From: an uncultured Collinsella sp.
Lineage (GTDB): Bacteria; Actinomycetota; Coriobacteriia; Coriobacteriales; Coriobacteriaceae
Assembly: GCA_958405565.1 (NCBI GenBank)
Contig: CATYEN010000015.1
Coordinates: 1-43,483, forward strand
DNA length: 43,483 bases
Direction: 5' to 3'
The notes below the pieces were generated by a model. It was not told where the DNA came from. It saw only the letters and a program-made list of their open reading frames with translations, and searched no databases. The position numbers and the translations under genes are program-made. Shown in pieces: positions 1 through 9,695 of this stretch (the first letter of the stretch is position 1; each line of letters opens with the position of its first letter).

Positions 1-55
1 GAGCGTCCGGCTGATAACCGGGAGGTCACAAGTTCGAATCTTGTCAGGTCCACCA
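1..55 (+). tRNA. tRNA-Ile (GAT anticodon), 5' end outside window
   Basis: The 55 bases match the 3' part of the complete tRNA-Ile at 203-279 base for base: the anticodon stem-loop with GAT, the T-arm with GTTCGAAT, the acceptor strand and an encoded CCA at 53-55. The D-arm and 5' acceptor strand lie before the window. It is an identical second copy of the downstream gene. Confidence 0.93.
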
Positions 56-66
56 CTTTCTTTCGC

Positions 67-115
67 AATAAACACCCCAGCGAGAGCCGAGTCGCCGCTG
101 GGGTGTTTATTACTG
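67..115 (+). terminator. Hairpin after first tRNA-Ile
   Basis: A perfect 16-bp inverted repeat (67-82 with 96-111) built on CACCCCAGCG, with A residues at its 5' foot and TTTATT at its 3' foot. It separates the first tRNA-Ile from tRNA-Ala and reads as an intrinsic terminator, although the T run is interrupted. Confidence 0.7.
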
Positions 116-122
116 TCTCCGT

Positions 123-198
123 GGGGGTTTAGCTCAGCTGGGAGAGCGCGGGCTTTGCAAGCCTGAGGTCAGGGGTTCGATCCCCCTAACCTCCACCA
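123..198 (+). tRNA. tRNA-Ala (TGC anticodon)
   Basis: The acceptor strands GGGGGTT (123-129) and AACCTCC (188-194) pair with one G-T. The D-loop carries AGCTCAGCTGGGAGAGC, the anticodon loop is CTTTGCAAG, giving TGC, the T-loop is GTTCGATC, and CCA is encoded at 196-198. It lies just upstream of the second tRNA-Ile, probably in one transcript. Confidence 0.96.
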
Positions 199-202
199 TG
201 AT

Positions 203-279
203 GGACCTGTAGCTCAGTTGGTTAGAGCGTCCGGCTGATAACCGGGAGGTCACAAGTTCGAATCTTGTCAGGTCCACCA
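203..279 (+). tRNA. tRNA-Ile (GAT anticodon)
   Basis: The acceptor GGACCTG (203-209) pairs with CAGGTCC (269-275). The discriminator is A276 and CCA is encoded at 277-279. The anticodon loop CTGATAA gives GAT. It is four bases after tRNA-Ala. Ile(GAT)/Ala(TGC) pairs often sit inside rRNA operons, but no rRNA is visible here. Confidence 0.96.
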
Positions 280-290
280 TCAAAACTGTG

Positions 291-324
291 AAAAGCCCTG
301 GGGCGTTGCCTCGGGGCTTTTTTC
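291..324 (+). terminator. Intrinsic terminator of tRNA-Ala/tRNA-Ile
   Basis: The stem AAAAGCCC (291-298) pairs with GGGCTTTT (314-321) and is followed by a T run. It sits 12 bases after the tRNA-Ile CCA. Confidence 0.85.
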
Positions 325-334
325 TTACCTACTG

Positions 335-371
335 AAAGTAGTCAAAAAACCCGTCCCAAATTAACTACTTT
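335..371. repeat. GGGAC-loop hairpin (AGTAGT stem)
   Basis: Arms AAAGTAGT (335-342) and ACTACTTT (364-371) enclose a loop containing CCCGTCCCAAATT. The same 13-base loop core recurs at 34238-34274 with a related GTAGC stem. Read on the minus strand the core is TTGGGACGGG, the motif shared by the dispersed hairpin family. Confidence 0.6.
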
Positions 372-461
372 GATTTTGTGTGCTGTGCGAAAGATTGGGT
401 AGTATAGCTATTCAATGCGGCGCGCTGCCGCGTGTTAACCGCTACGTACCGGAGGTGTTCC

Positions 462-962
462 ATGGTTCGCGTCGACATAGAGACCATCGTCATGGCCGCC
501 GGTCCCGTGCCATCGCTTATCGTACTTCGTGAGCGCAGCAGCAAATCGGACTCGCCCGCGCCGCTGCGTTCCCTTTCCATTCAGACTGGTTCGTTTGAAG
601 CTGCTGCCATCAGCCGCGGCATCGATAGCGGCCGCGCCGAGCGCCCGATCACCCATGACCTGCTGCTCGATACCGTTGACGCCCTGGGCGCCAAGCTCGA
701 GCGCATCGAGATCGTTCGCGCCGAGCCGCCGGTGTTCTACGCGACGATCGTCGTACTGGCCGATGGCGAGGAGCGCAAGATCGACGCCCGCCCCAGTGAT
801 GCCATTGCCCTTGCCGTGCGCAGCAATGCCCCCATGTTTGTGGAGGACGACATCATGAATCGCCTGGGCACTGTTTCCACCCACGCCGAGGATGTCGACG
901 ACGAGCAGGAGTTCGAGAAGTTCGACGAGTTCGTCCATACGCTCTCCCCCGATGATTTCTAA
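462..962 (+). CDS. Bifunctional nuclease (BFN/DUF151) domain protein
   Basis: The 166-residue protein belongs to the BFN/DUF151 family, recognised by the conserved ARPSDAIALAVR stretch followed by an acidic VEDD segment near residues 107-130. Family members have been described as having DNase/RNase activity or stress roles; the substrate here is unknown. The start at 462 is chosen because GGAGGT (451-456) lies six bases upstream; the in-frame ATG at 432 has no ribosome site. The C-terminus is strongly acidic. The stop overlaps the first possible ATG of the next gene (TAAATG), so the two are probably co-transcribed. It is the first gene after the tRNA cluster. Confidence 0.85.
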   Translation: MVRVDIETIVMAAGPVPSLIVLRERSSKSDSPAPLRSLSIQTGSFEAAAISRGIDSGRAERPITHDLLLDTVDALGAKLERIEIVRAEPPVFYATIVVLADGEERKIDARPSDAIALAVRSNAPMFVEDDIMNRLGTVSTHAEDVDDEQEFEKFDEFVHTLSPDDF

Positions 963-992
963 ATGTCTGGCACGCGAGCGGAGAGGTCGCTG

Positions 993-1349
993 ATGGGTAC
1001 CCGCGTATCGGCTGAGGCGGCGGCCATTGCGCGCGAGGCCCAGATGCGCTCGGAGGCATCCGAGGCGGCACGCATTGCCTATGTGACGCAGGCCCGCACG
1101 CTTCGCGAGCGCCGCGGCTCGTTTATCAAGATGGTTGTCGTCTCCGCCCTTGTCGCGGCAATCTGCTCGCGCCTTCGTGGTACAGTTGGTGCGCTTGGGT
1201 TTTCGATTTCAACAGGCTTGGTAATCTGGGGTGTGGTCGATGCGGTCATGCTGACCAACCAGATCAAGGTACTCGACAAGCGCGCGATGGATATGATGCG
1301 CGCCCGCGACGCTGCCGCCAAGATCGCTGCCGAGGCACAAGAACTGTAA
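993..1349 (+). CDS. Small membrane protein of unknown function
   Basis: About 118 residues: an Ala/Glu/Arg-rich N-terminal helix, then two hydrophobic segments (roughly residues 42-57 and 65-85) and a basic, helical tail. I do not recognise a family. The start at 993 has GAGAGG seven bases upstream; an ATG at 963 overlapping the previous stop would add ten residues but lacks a spaced ribosome site. The tight spacing between the BFN-domain gene and the next unknown gene suggests one small operon. A two-helix hairpin with both ends cytoplasmic is the simplest topology. Confidence 0.65.
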   Translation: MGTRVSAEAAAIAREAQMRSEASEAARIAYVTQARTLRERRGSFIKMVVVSALVAAICSRLRGTVGALGFSISTGLVIWGVVDAVMLTNQIKVLDKRAMDMMRARDAAAKIAAEAQEL

Positions 1350-1379
1350 CGACGCCAGACTCGATGGGAAGGTCTAAAG

Positions 1380-1829
1380 ATGGCACAGGATATGCAGGAC
1401 GCCGGTAACGTCTCCGCCGAGCTCGACGCCATGGTGTGCGATCTGATCGGCGCGTTCTTGGACGACCTTGCCGCCGGCGAGAATCCGGGCGTAGTTGTGG
1501 CGATCGAGGACGCTGCTTCCAACCGATATCTGGCGGCGCTCGACGAAGATGGCGAGGAGGCATGCCTCGAGGCGGCCACCAACTTTATCTCCGAGCACAA
1601 GATGGGTCTTAAGGACGAGGGGCTGGGCCGCATCGCCCGCTATGCCATCGGCTACACCGGTTGTGTCGAAATTGACGGCGGCTATCACGACGCCCTGCTC
1701 GTGAGCTTCTTCGAAACCACGCTCGAGAGCGGTTTTTCGGCATACGTGCTGTATGAGGGCATGGGTGCCGGCGATGGTTTTATGTGGAGCGACCCTGAAC
1801 CTGCAGGTGAGGAAACCCCTCTCATCTAA
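1380..1829 (+). CDS. Conserved hypothetical soluble protein
   Basis: A 149-residue acidic protein without signal peptide or membrane segment. GGGAAGG lies nine bases before the ATG. It has a predicted alpha/beta pattern with VVVAIEDAASN near residue 40 and a Gly-rich end (YEGMGAGDG), but no motif that I can assign. It lies 30 bases after the small membrane protein, in the same direction, and 117 bases before typA. Codon use matches the housekeeping neighbours, so it is very likely a real gene. Function unknown. Confidence 0.7.
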   Translation: MAQDMQDAGNVSAELDAMVCDLIGAFLDDLAAGENPGVVVAIEDAASNRYLAALDEDGEEACLEAATNFISEHKMGLKDEGLGRIARYAIGYTGCVEIDGGYHDALLVSFFETTLESGFSAYVLYEGMGAGDGFMWSDPEPAGEETPLI

Positions 1830-1946
1830 AATCGCTAAAATAAACGAGTTTTCGGTAAAAGGCTCAATATTCCCGCTGAGCGTTGTATCGCTGGGCGGGC
1901 CGCATACGCGTGCCGTTTGTATATGGATAGAAGATAGGGGAACTAC

Positions 1947-3785
<1,839 letters not shown>

Positions 3786-3812
3786 GCGCTGGGCTTTATA
3801 GCGACTAACAAG

Positions 3813-3847
3813 AAAGGGCGCCGACCGCGATGGTCGGCGCCCTTTTT
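3813..3847 (+). terminator. Intrinsic terminator of typA
   Basis: A perfect 14-bp stem (3813-3826 with 3832-3845) around GGGCGCCGACC, five-base loop, T run to 3847. Confidence 0.92.
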
Positions 3848-3877
3848 GGTGCAATGGGGCTGGGTTAGTTTGCACCA
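3847..3877. repeat. GGTGCA-stem hairpin, copy 1
   Basis: TGGTGCAA (3847-3854) pairs with TTGCACCA (3870-3877) around a loop with GGGG and GGTTA. Position by position it matches the minus-strand reading of 40678-40706 at about 22 of 29 bases, so the two are related copies of one element. It abuts the typA terminator. Confidence 0.55.
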
Positions 3878-3904
3878 CAGCTGAGACGGTTGGCCCTTCG
3901 CGTG

Positions 3905-4205
3905 GCTTCCCAGGCAAAGTTAAGTTGTTTAAACATATGCATGAATCATTGAAATGCGACCGTTTTGATACAAAACTGTTAACAGGTAAATATCAACTGG
4001 TATTAAATTAAAAGACCTCTTTACCTGCGGTTTACATGACTGGTATCTATATTGTATTTTATGCATTGTGGCATAGACGAACCGTCTTAGAAGTTGCTCC
4101 CCAATGGGTTCTTGCAATGCGCTAGGTAGGTTCTCGTTGATGTTGGGGTTTGTGTTCGATCCGACGATTCGCCGTATTCCACACTGTGTTGTAGGAATTA
4201 GGGGA
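3905..4205 (+). promoter_or_regulatory. AT-rich promoter region of the pilus locus
   Basis: About 300 bases without a gene, noticeably richer in A+T than the flanks. Two promoter-like pairs are visible: TTTACA (4031-4036) with TATTTT (4055-4060), spacer 18; and TTGATA (3964-3969) followed about 17 bases later by AAATAT. AGGGG before the ATG at 4211 is the ribosome site. The leader after the first pair would be about 150 bases. No recognised regulator site. Confidence 0.4.
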
Positions 4206-4210
4206 CAACT

Positions 4211-7200
4211 ATGGACACTCATCGCACTCGGCCGCTGGGTAAGGCGGCCATTGCCTTAATGCTGATTTGCCTTGCTGCCGTAGCTCTTCGCGGTGTGGTT
4301 CCCGTGCTCGCCGATGGCGTTGCCGCAGCCGACCTAATTGAGATTAACGGTGATACGGCCACGGTTACCGTTAGCTTGTATAAAGATGCCAACCACGATA
4401 CTGCCCTGGGTTCTGGCGCGGTGCTCTCAACCAATACGTTCTATGGGGAGTTCGGCGCAGTTTTTAAGGCGGAGTCCAAACCGACGGTCGACAAATATAC
4501 GGCTGTGTATACCTTCCCGGATGCCATCGATGTGGCAGACAATACCGGCGGCGACCTTTTGAGCGGCACTGGGAACGCTGCCACCAAAGCCGGTACATGG
4601 AGAATGGAGAAGAACAAGCTGTTCTTTATATTTGACACCGAATGGTTACAACAGTATCCGTCCGATGTGTACGTCGCTGCCGATTTTTCTTTTACTCTCG
4701 CGAATCAGAAAACGGGCTCGGGGAATTCCACCAAAGTTGATTTTCCCGGTGCTGGAGAAATCGAGATCGTGACCAAGGACGGCGACGTTACGGGAATAAA
4801 GGAAGGAAAGTTCTCGCAGGATGCCAGCGGAGTGGCAAAAGTTGCCTGGACGGTAAAGCTTAAAGTCGAGTCATATGCAACCAATGTGGTGGTCAATGAC
4901 ACGTTGGGGAATAACTTTTCGTTTGTTGCGGACAGCTTTAAGCTCGATGGAAATCAGCTTGAGCCCCAGCCGAAGGTTGACGGCCAGAAGGCGGAGGTGA
5001 ACCTGGGAAATCTGTCTCAAGGCGAGCATGTGCTGACGTACGAAACGCTGCTCAAGTCGGATGTTTCTGCCAAAAATGCCGAATACATCAACAAACAGGA
5101 TGACTCAAAGAACACGGCCGGATGGACGTGGGGTGGCTCGGATGATCGTCGGACGGGTTCTGTGACTGCTGCTCCCGGCGATTTTCGCTATGACATGATC
5201 AGTAAGTCTGACGGTTCGGGTTCGCAATCCGATATCACGTGGACGGTCACGCTCAATCAGGGTCAACTCAAAGTTGATATGAGCGGCTATAAGTTTACCG
5301 ACCAATTGGACGATAAGCAGTCGTACACAGGCAGCTATACGGTTTACAAGGGCGCTTCGGGATCGGATGCTCTCGCGCCGCCGGGCAAGCTCGATTCGTC
5401 GCAGAATACCTTTACTTATACGTTTCCGACAGACCTTGCCGATAAGTATGAGACCTATCGTATTGTTTATCACACCAAGATGAACAATACGGACTCTTAC
5501 GATACGGTGCGCAATACCGCAAAGGCTGACGGTAGCGTGTCCGGTTCGGATGAGGGCACGTTCTCGCCTCAACTGGTGGGTAATCCAATTACCAAGAAAC
5601 TTGTGAGCGCCAAAGACGCTGCGACGACGGGCCGGGCAACATGGGAGACGAGAGTCGCGCTGAAGGCCATCGTAAATGCGGTTAACCCCGGTAAGGTGAC
5701 GGTTTATGACACGTTTCAGTCGGCGTGGAAGCAGAATATCGGTGCCGACGCCGATTCCATTGTCATAACAATTGGCAGTACGGAGTTGGTCCGGGATACC
5801 GACTGGAAGCTCACGAATAATCAACAGGGCGTTAGCAATAAAAGAAACTTTGACCTGGATATTATCGTTACCGAAAAAGTTAAGAATGCCCTTAAGAACG
5901 AGGACTATGCCGTCATCAGGTATGACACTAAGTCTGATGCGCTGTCGGGCTGGTACTCGAACTTTGCATCTGTCAGTGCTGATGGGATGAATTTGCAGCG
6001 TCAGTACACCGATCCCATCGTATATGTGGTCAACCGAGAGGCAACTCCTTCGGTTGAGAAGCCGGAAAACGAAGCGACCGTTTCCTGGGATGGAAACTTT
6101 GAATGGAATGCCGTGGACGGCACATCCGAAAAGGGCGCTTGGATTGTCGACTGGACGGTTTACGCCAACCGCGTGAAGACTTCCGAGGGTGAGTGTTATG
6201 GAGCCGGAAAGCTTAGCGAACAGCCGCTGAAAATAATCGATAAGCTGCCCGATGGCATGGTCTACGTGTCCGGCTCTGCGGCGTATTCGTTATTCCAAAA
6301 TCCCTACGACCAGCATACGAGCTATTACGATGGGGACAAAAACAAGACGGTGGCGGACGGTGTTAAGCTGGGCGACGATGCGGTGAAGCGAAGCGGCGAC
6401 ACGGTAACCTTTACCGTTCCCACCAAGGCGCTCGGAAGCTATGCCGGTTATGCCAAGCTTGTGTATCGGACGGCAGTCAAACGCGGCACGCTCGACACGT
6501 TTACAAACGAAACGAAATTAGCCAACTCTGCACGCGCTGAGTCGGGCGACAAGAGCTTTGAGACCGGTGGCGGTACCGTCACCATCAAAAATAACGTGCT
6601 GCAAAAGACCGGAGATCAGGTCTCAAACAGCAATCGCATCAAGTACACCATTTTGGTAAACGAGTCCGCGGTTGACCTTAAGAGCGACAGCGACTTCCTT
6701 GAGCTCGTCGATGTCATGGATGCTCAATGCGCACTGGTGCCGTCTTCGGTCGAGGTGTACCAACATAAAGACAAGGGCTGGAACCTGCTTGGCTCGGATG
6801 AGTACACCGTTGGTGCTGAGACCATCAAGGATCAATCTGGTGCGGCATGTACCAAGATGACGCTTAGCGTTCCTGATGAGAAATACCTTAAGGTTCAATA
6901 CGAGGTTGTTCCCGCGGGCAATGCTGGCGAGACGGTTTCTCTCACGAACAAGGCCTTGCTTACGGGCGTTTGTGACGGCGAAAAGGTTCATTCAAAGAAC
7001 TGGGAAATTAAAAAGGCGTCCGGAACGGCCGGTGGCAGCGGCTACGGTATCACGGTAACCAAGGTCGATGCGAGCGAAATCACAAAGAAGCTGTCGGGTG
7101 CCACGTTCACGCTCTATGAGGTCGATATGGATAAGGCTTTGGAGTCCGGCCTCGATTCTGCGAAAAAGGAATTCAATCATGCCACGACAAGCGACGACGG

Positions 7201-7936
7201 CACGGTGACATTCGGACCCGCTACGCAAAGGATGGAAGCTTACACGCTGTATTGTCTAGAGGAGACCAAGGCGCCGAGCGGATACAACGTTATCTCTAAA
7301 CCGGTGTGGATTCTGCTCAAAGGCAGCAATGAGGACGACTATCGGAAGGCCCTTGCTAAAGCAGAAGAGCTGAAGGCAAAGGGCGTCGACATTGACAGCC
7401 CAACGCCGAGTACCAACATCACGGTCTATGATTCGCCCTACAGTGGTCAAGCTACGATTTCCGCTAAGAAGGTGCTCGAAGGTTCGACCTTGCAGGAAGG
7501 CCAGTTTGGGTTTGTGCTCAAGGATGCGAACGGTAAGGTTCTTCAGACTGGGAAGAACCTTGCGAATGGTGAAATCAACTTTGTCCTGGATTACACCAAG
7601 ATAGGAACCTATGAGTACACCATCTCCGAGGTCATTCCCGAGGATGCTGAGAACAACGTCAAGGACCACATCACCTATGACATAGTTGAGCACGATGTCA
7701 CGGTTAACGTGACTGTCGACAATGAGCATAAGCAGCTCGACGCCGTCGTCACATATGACAATAAATCCCAGGATCCGCCGACTTTTACCAACAAGTACTC
7801 GACCACGCTTCCCGAGGCGGGCGGGGCCGGCTTGACTATGACGTATCTGGCCGGCGCTTCTCTGCTGTGCTTTGCTGCGACATGGATGCATGCTCGTCGC
7901 CATCGTGATCTGGGTCGAGGTGGTCGCAATGAGTAA
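4211..7936 (+). CDS. Large surface adhesin / tip-pilin-like protein with LPEAG sorting signal
   Basis: A 1241-residue exported, wall-anchored protein. A signal peptide occupies about residues 1-36. A long array of at least five collagen-binding/isopeptide-type modules follows, each with a W-x-V strand and a DTL/DQL/DTF/DKL-like strand. A SpaA/Cna-B domain spans about 944-1060 (start YGITVTKVD, E-box LEETKAPSGY). A Spy0128/FctA-type pilin domain spans about 1077-1195 (ATISAKKVLEG ... YTISEV). The end is a sorting signal LPEAG (1200-1204), a membrane helix and an Arg-rich tail. LPEAG has Ala where LPXTG has Thr. Size and modularity suit a tip adhesin. Its stop overlaps the next gene by 8 bases. 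No sortase is adjacent. Confidence 0.85.
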   Translation: MDTHRTRPLGKAAIALMLICLAAVALRGVVPVLADGVAAADLIEINGDTATVTVSLYKDANHDTALGSGAVLSTNTFYGEFGAVFKAESKPTVDKYTAVYTFPDAIDVADNTGGDLLSGTGNAATKAGTWRMEKNKLFFIFDTEWLQQYPSDVYVAADFSFTLANQKTGSGNSTKVDFPGAGEIEIVTKDGDVTGIKEGKFSQDASGVAKVAWTVKLKVESYATNVVVNDTLGNNFSFVADSFKLDGNQLEPQPKVDGQKAEVNLGNLSQGEHVLTYETLLKSDVSAKNAEYINKQDDSKNTAGWTWGGSDDRRTGSVTAAPGDFRYDMISKSDGSGSQSDITWTVTLNQGQLKVDMSGYKFTDQLDDKQSYTGSYTVYKGASGSDALAPPGKLDSSQNTFTYTFPTDLADKYETYRIVYHTKMNNTDSYDTVRNTAKADGSVSGSDEGTFSPQLVGNPITKKLVSAKDAATTGRATWETRVALKAIVNAVNPGKVTVYDTFQSAWKQNIGADADSIVITIGSTELVRDTDWKLTNNQQGVSNKRNFDLDIIVTEKVKNALKNEDYAVIRYDTKSDALSGWYSNFASVSADGMNLQRQYTDPIVYVVNREATPSVEKPENEATVSWDGNFEWNAVDGTSEKGAWIVDWTVYANRVKTSEGECYGAGKLSEQPLKIIDKLPDGMVYVSGSAAYSLFQNPYDQHTSYYDGDKNKTVADGVKLGDDAVKRSGDTVTFTVPTKALGSYAGYAKLVYRTAVKRGTLDTFTNETKLANSARAESGDKSFETGGGTVTIKNNVLQKTGDQVSNSNRIKYTILVNESAVDLKSDSDFLELVDVMDAQCALVPSSVEVYQHKDKGWNLLGSDEYTVGAETIKDQSGAACTKMTLSVPDEKYLKVQYEVVPAGNAGETVSLTNKALLTGVCDGEKVHSKNWEIKKASGTAGGSGYGITVTKVDASEITKKLSGATFTLYEVDMDKALESGLDSAKKEFNHATTSDDGTVTFGPATQRMEAYTLYCLEETKAPSGYNVISKPVWILLKGSNEDDYRKALAKAEELKAKGVDIDSPTPSTNITVYDSPYSGQATISAKKVLEGSTLQEGQFGFVLKDANGKVLQTGKNLANGEINFVLDYTKIGTYEYTISEVIPEDAENNVKDHITYDIVEHDVTVNVTVDNEHKQLDAVVTYDNKSQDPPTFTNKYSTTLPEAGGAGLTMTYLAGASLLCFAATWMHARRHRDLGRGGRNE

Positions 7937-9572
7937 GACGCTCCGTCATATGTTGACCGTCGTGGTGATAGTCATTGTTGCCGTATTCTCTTTCGCGATT
8001 GCTCCTGGAACGGCCCGTGCTGCCGACACCGGAACCATTACGGTGGACGGTACGGTTGCGACGCGGTATGACGCGTACCAGCTCTTTTCGGCGACCGTTG
8101 TCGATGATGCCGATGCCGACCAAAAGATTGCGACTGACATAACGTGGGCGAATGACGCCGTTCGCCAGGCTGTCCTTCCCGTGCTTCATGATGCGGGGCT
8201 CGACAGCTCGGCCTCGACGGCGCAAGAGGCTGCCGAATGGATGAGTGTCGACGGGCATATGACGACCGCGCTGACGGCAAAGCTTGCCCGTGCGATTTGT
8301 AAGGCCGGGGCCGCGCCCGTGGCCCTTAACGCGGGCGCGGCGGTCGGGCTGCCCAGCGGCTACTGGCTCATCGTCGCCGACGACGACGCTATCGCCCAGG
8401 GCGAGGCCGGCACCGCGCCGATCATGGCCCTGGTGGGCGGCAGCGCCGTCACCGTCAAGCCTAAGGCCGCGACGCCCAAGGTCGCCAAGCACGTGCTGGA
8501 GGACAGCACCTCCGCATGGCAGAAGGCCGCCGACGCCACCGTGGGCGACGACCTGTACTGGCGCCTCTCGGCCACGGTCCCGGCGGGGCTCACCGCCTAC
8601 GATGCCTACGCGGTGCAGTTCGTCGACGCCATGAGCGCGGGGCTCGACGCCTCAAAGGTTGCCGCGAGCATGCACGTGTACGTGGCGGCGGGGGCGGACG
8701 GCGGCTTCGACGCCGTCGCATGTGAGGGCAGCAGCGCCAGCTCGACGCCGGCTAAAGGGTGGACAGACATTACTTCACAGTGCAAGGTCTCGGTCGAGGG
8801 CAATGCCTTCACCGTGCGCACCGGCGACCTGATCGCCGCGCTCGGCGGGGTCGACGCCTTCACCGCGGGCGCCCGCGTGGTCGCCGTGTACAATGCGCCG
8901 CTGGGCGCCAACTGCAATCGAGGCGCTACCAAGGGCAACCCCAACGAGGTCTGCCTGCGTTACCCGCGCTCTCCCTTCGCCGACCAGTCCGGCGACGCCG
9001 GCTTCACCCGCACGCCGAGCGATGACGCGACGGCCTACACCTGGGGACTCAGCCTTATCAAGCGCTCAAGCTCTGATGACAAGCCCCTTGCGGGCGTCAA
9101 GCTGAGCATCACTGACGACCGCGGTCGCACGCTGGCGGCCGACGGTACGTGGACGACGGATGTCGATGCGTGTGTCGTGTCTGGCGAAGACGGACGCGTG
9201 GAACTGAGTGGCGTGGACGCGGGCGTCTATACCGTCGAGGAGGTAGCGGCGCCCAAGGGCTACACCGCCTTTGAGGACAAGCGAACGGTGACGGTTGCTG
9301 CTGACGGCCTGGACGTCAAACAGGTTGCCGTAGCGAAACCCAAGGTAACCGTGTCGGCCGAAAGCCCCTTGCGGGTTGATGCTGCCGATGCCGGGACGGG
9401 GGCGATTGAACTTTCGGTGCTCAACACCCCAAGCAAAGAAGCAAGTCGAGGCTTTATGCCCTCGACGGGAGATAGAACGTTGGTGCTGGTGGCGGCTTTG
9501 GCTGCCATCGGAGTGGTGGCTATTGTCGCCGCGCTCGTCATCAAGCGGGGAGGAGGTTGCCGTGATAAATAA
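7929..9572 (+). CDS. Fimbrial isopeptide-forming pilin (minor/basal type), MPSTG sorting signal
   Basis: 547 residues. The start at 7929 overlaps the adhesin stop and has GAGGTGG just upstream. The signal peptide ends near ARA-AD (about residue 34). The N-terminal domain shares DAYQLF, ITWAND, TAQEAAEW, GYWL and GEAGTAPI with the next gene. A pilin-motif-like VTVKPK (Lys179) precedes TPKVAKHV, the start of a fimbrial D2-type isopeptide domain. A Cna-B domain carries YTVEEVAAPKGY near residue 440. The tail is MPSTG (510-514), a membrane helix and a basic end; Met replaces the usual Leu. The block about 8290-9060 is much richer in GC than the gene's ends, suggesting mosaic origin. Confidence 0.85.
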   Translation: MSKTLRHMLTVVVIVIVAVFSFAIAPGTARAADTGTITVDGTVATRYDAYQLFSATVVDDADADQKIATDITWANDAVRQAVLPVLHDAGLDSSASTAQEAAEWMSVDGHMTTALTAKLARAICKAGAAPVALNAGAAVGLPSGYWLIVADDDAIAQGEAGTAPIMALVGGSAVTVKPKAATPKVAKHVLEDSTSAWQKAADATVGDDLYWRLSATVPAGLTAYDAYAVQFVDAMSAGLDASKVAASMHVYVAAGADGGFDAVACEGSSASSTPAKGWTDITSQCKVSVEGNAFTVRTGDLIAALGGVDAFTAGARVVAVYNAPLGANCNRGATKGNPNEVCLRYPRSPFADQSGDAGFTRTPSDDATAYTWGLSLIKRSSSDDKPLAGVKLSITDDRGRTLAADGTWTTDVDACVVSGEDGRVELSGVDAGVYTVEEVAAPKGYTAFEDKRTVTVAADGLDVKQVAVAKPKVTVSAESPLRVDAADAGTGAIELSVLNTPSKEASRGFMPSTGDRTLVLVAALAAIGVVAIVAALVIKRGGGCRDK

Positions 9573-9612
9573 TTGTCCCCCCCCCCTGCTCAATGGCGTA
9601 CTGTCTCCGTAG
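9562..9612 (+). other. Orphan translation start with 16-codon ORF and ten-C tract
   Basis: GGGGAGGAGG (9547-9556) lies five bases before a GTG at 9562 that overlaps the end of the pilin gene (stop 9570-9572). The reading frame VINNCPPPLLNGVLSP ends at 9612. A run of ten C (9577-9586) lies inside it. The start signal is strong for such a short frame, so this may be a leader peptide or the stub of a gene lost by deletion. No frame downstream of the C run stays open for more than about 25 codons. Confidence 0.4.
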
Positions 9613-9695
9613 CGAGTGACGCGCAGGTCTATCGACCTGATGATCATTGGTTTTGACGAAGTTACTAGAGAATCCTCCAAGAAAGAGGACCAAAC

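Noticed and set aside
9577..9586. C tract as a translational on/off switch of a long gene
   Set aside because: All three frames after the tract stop within about 25 codons, so length change would not fuse into a pilin.
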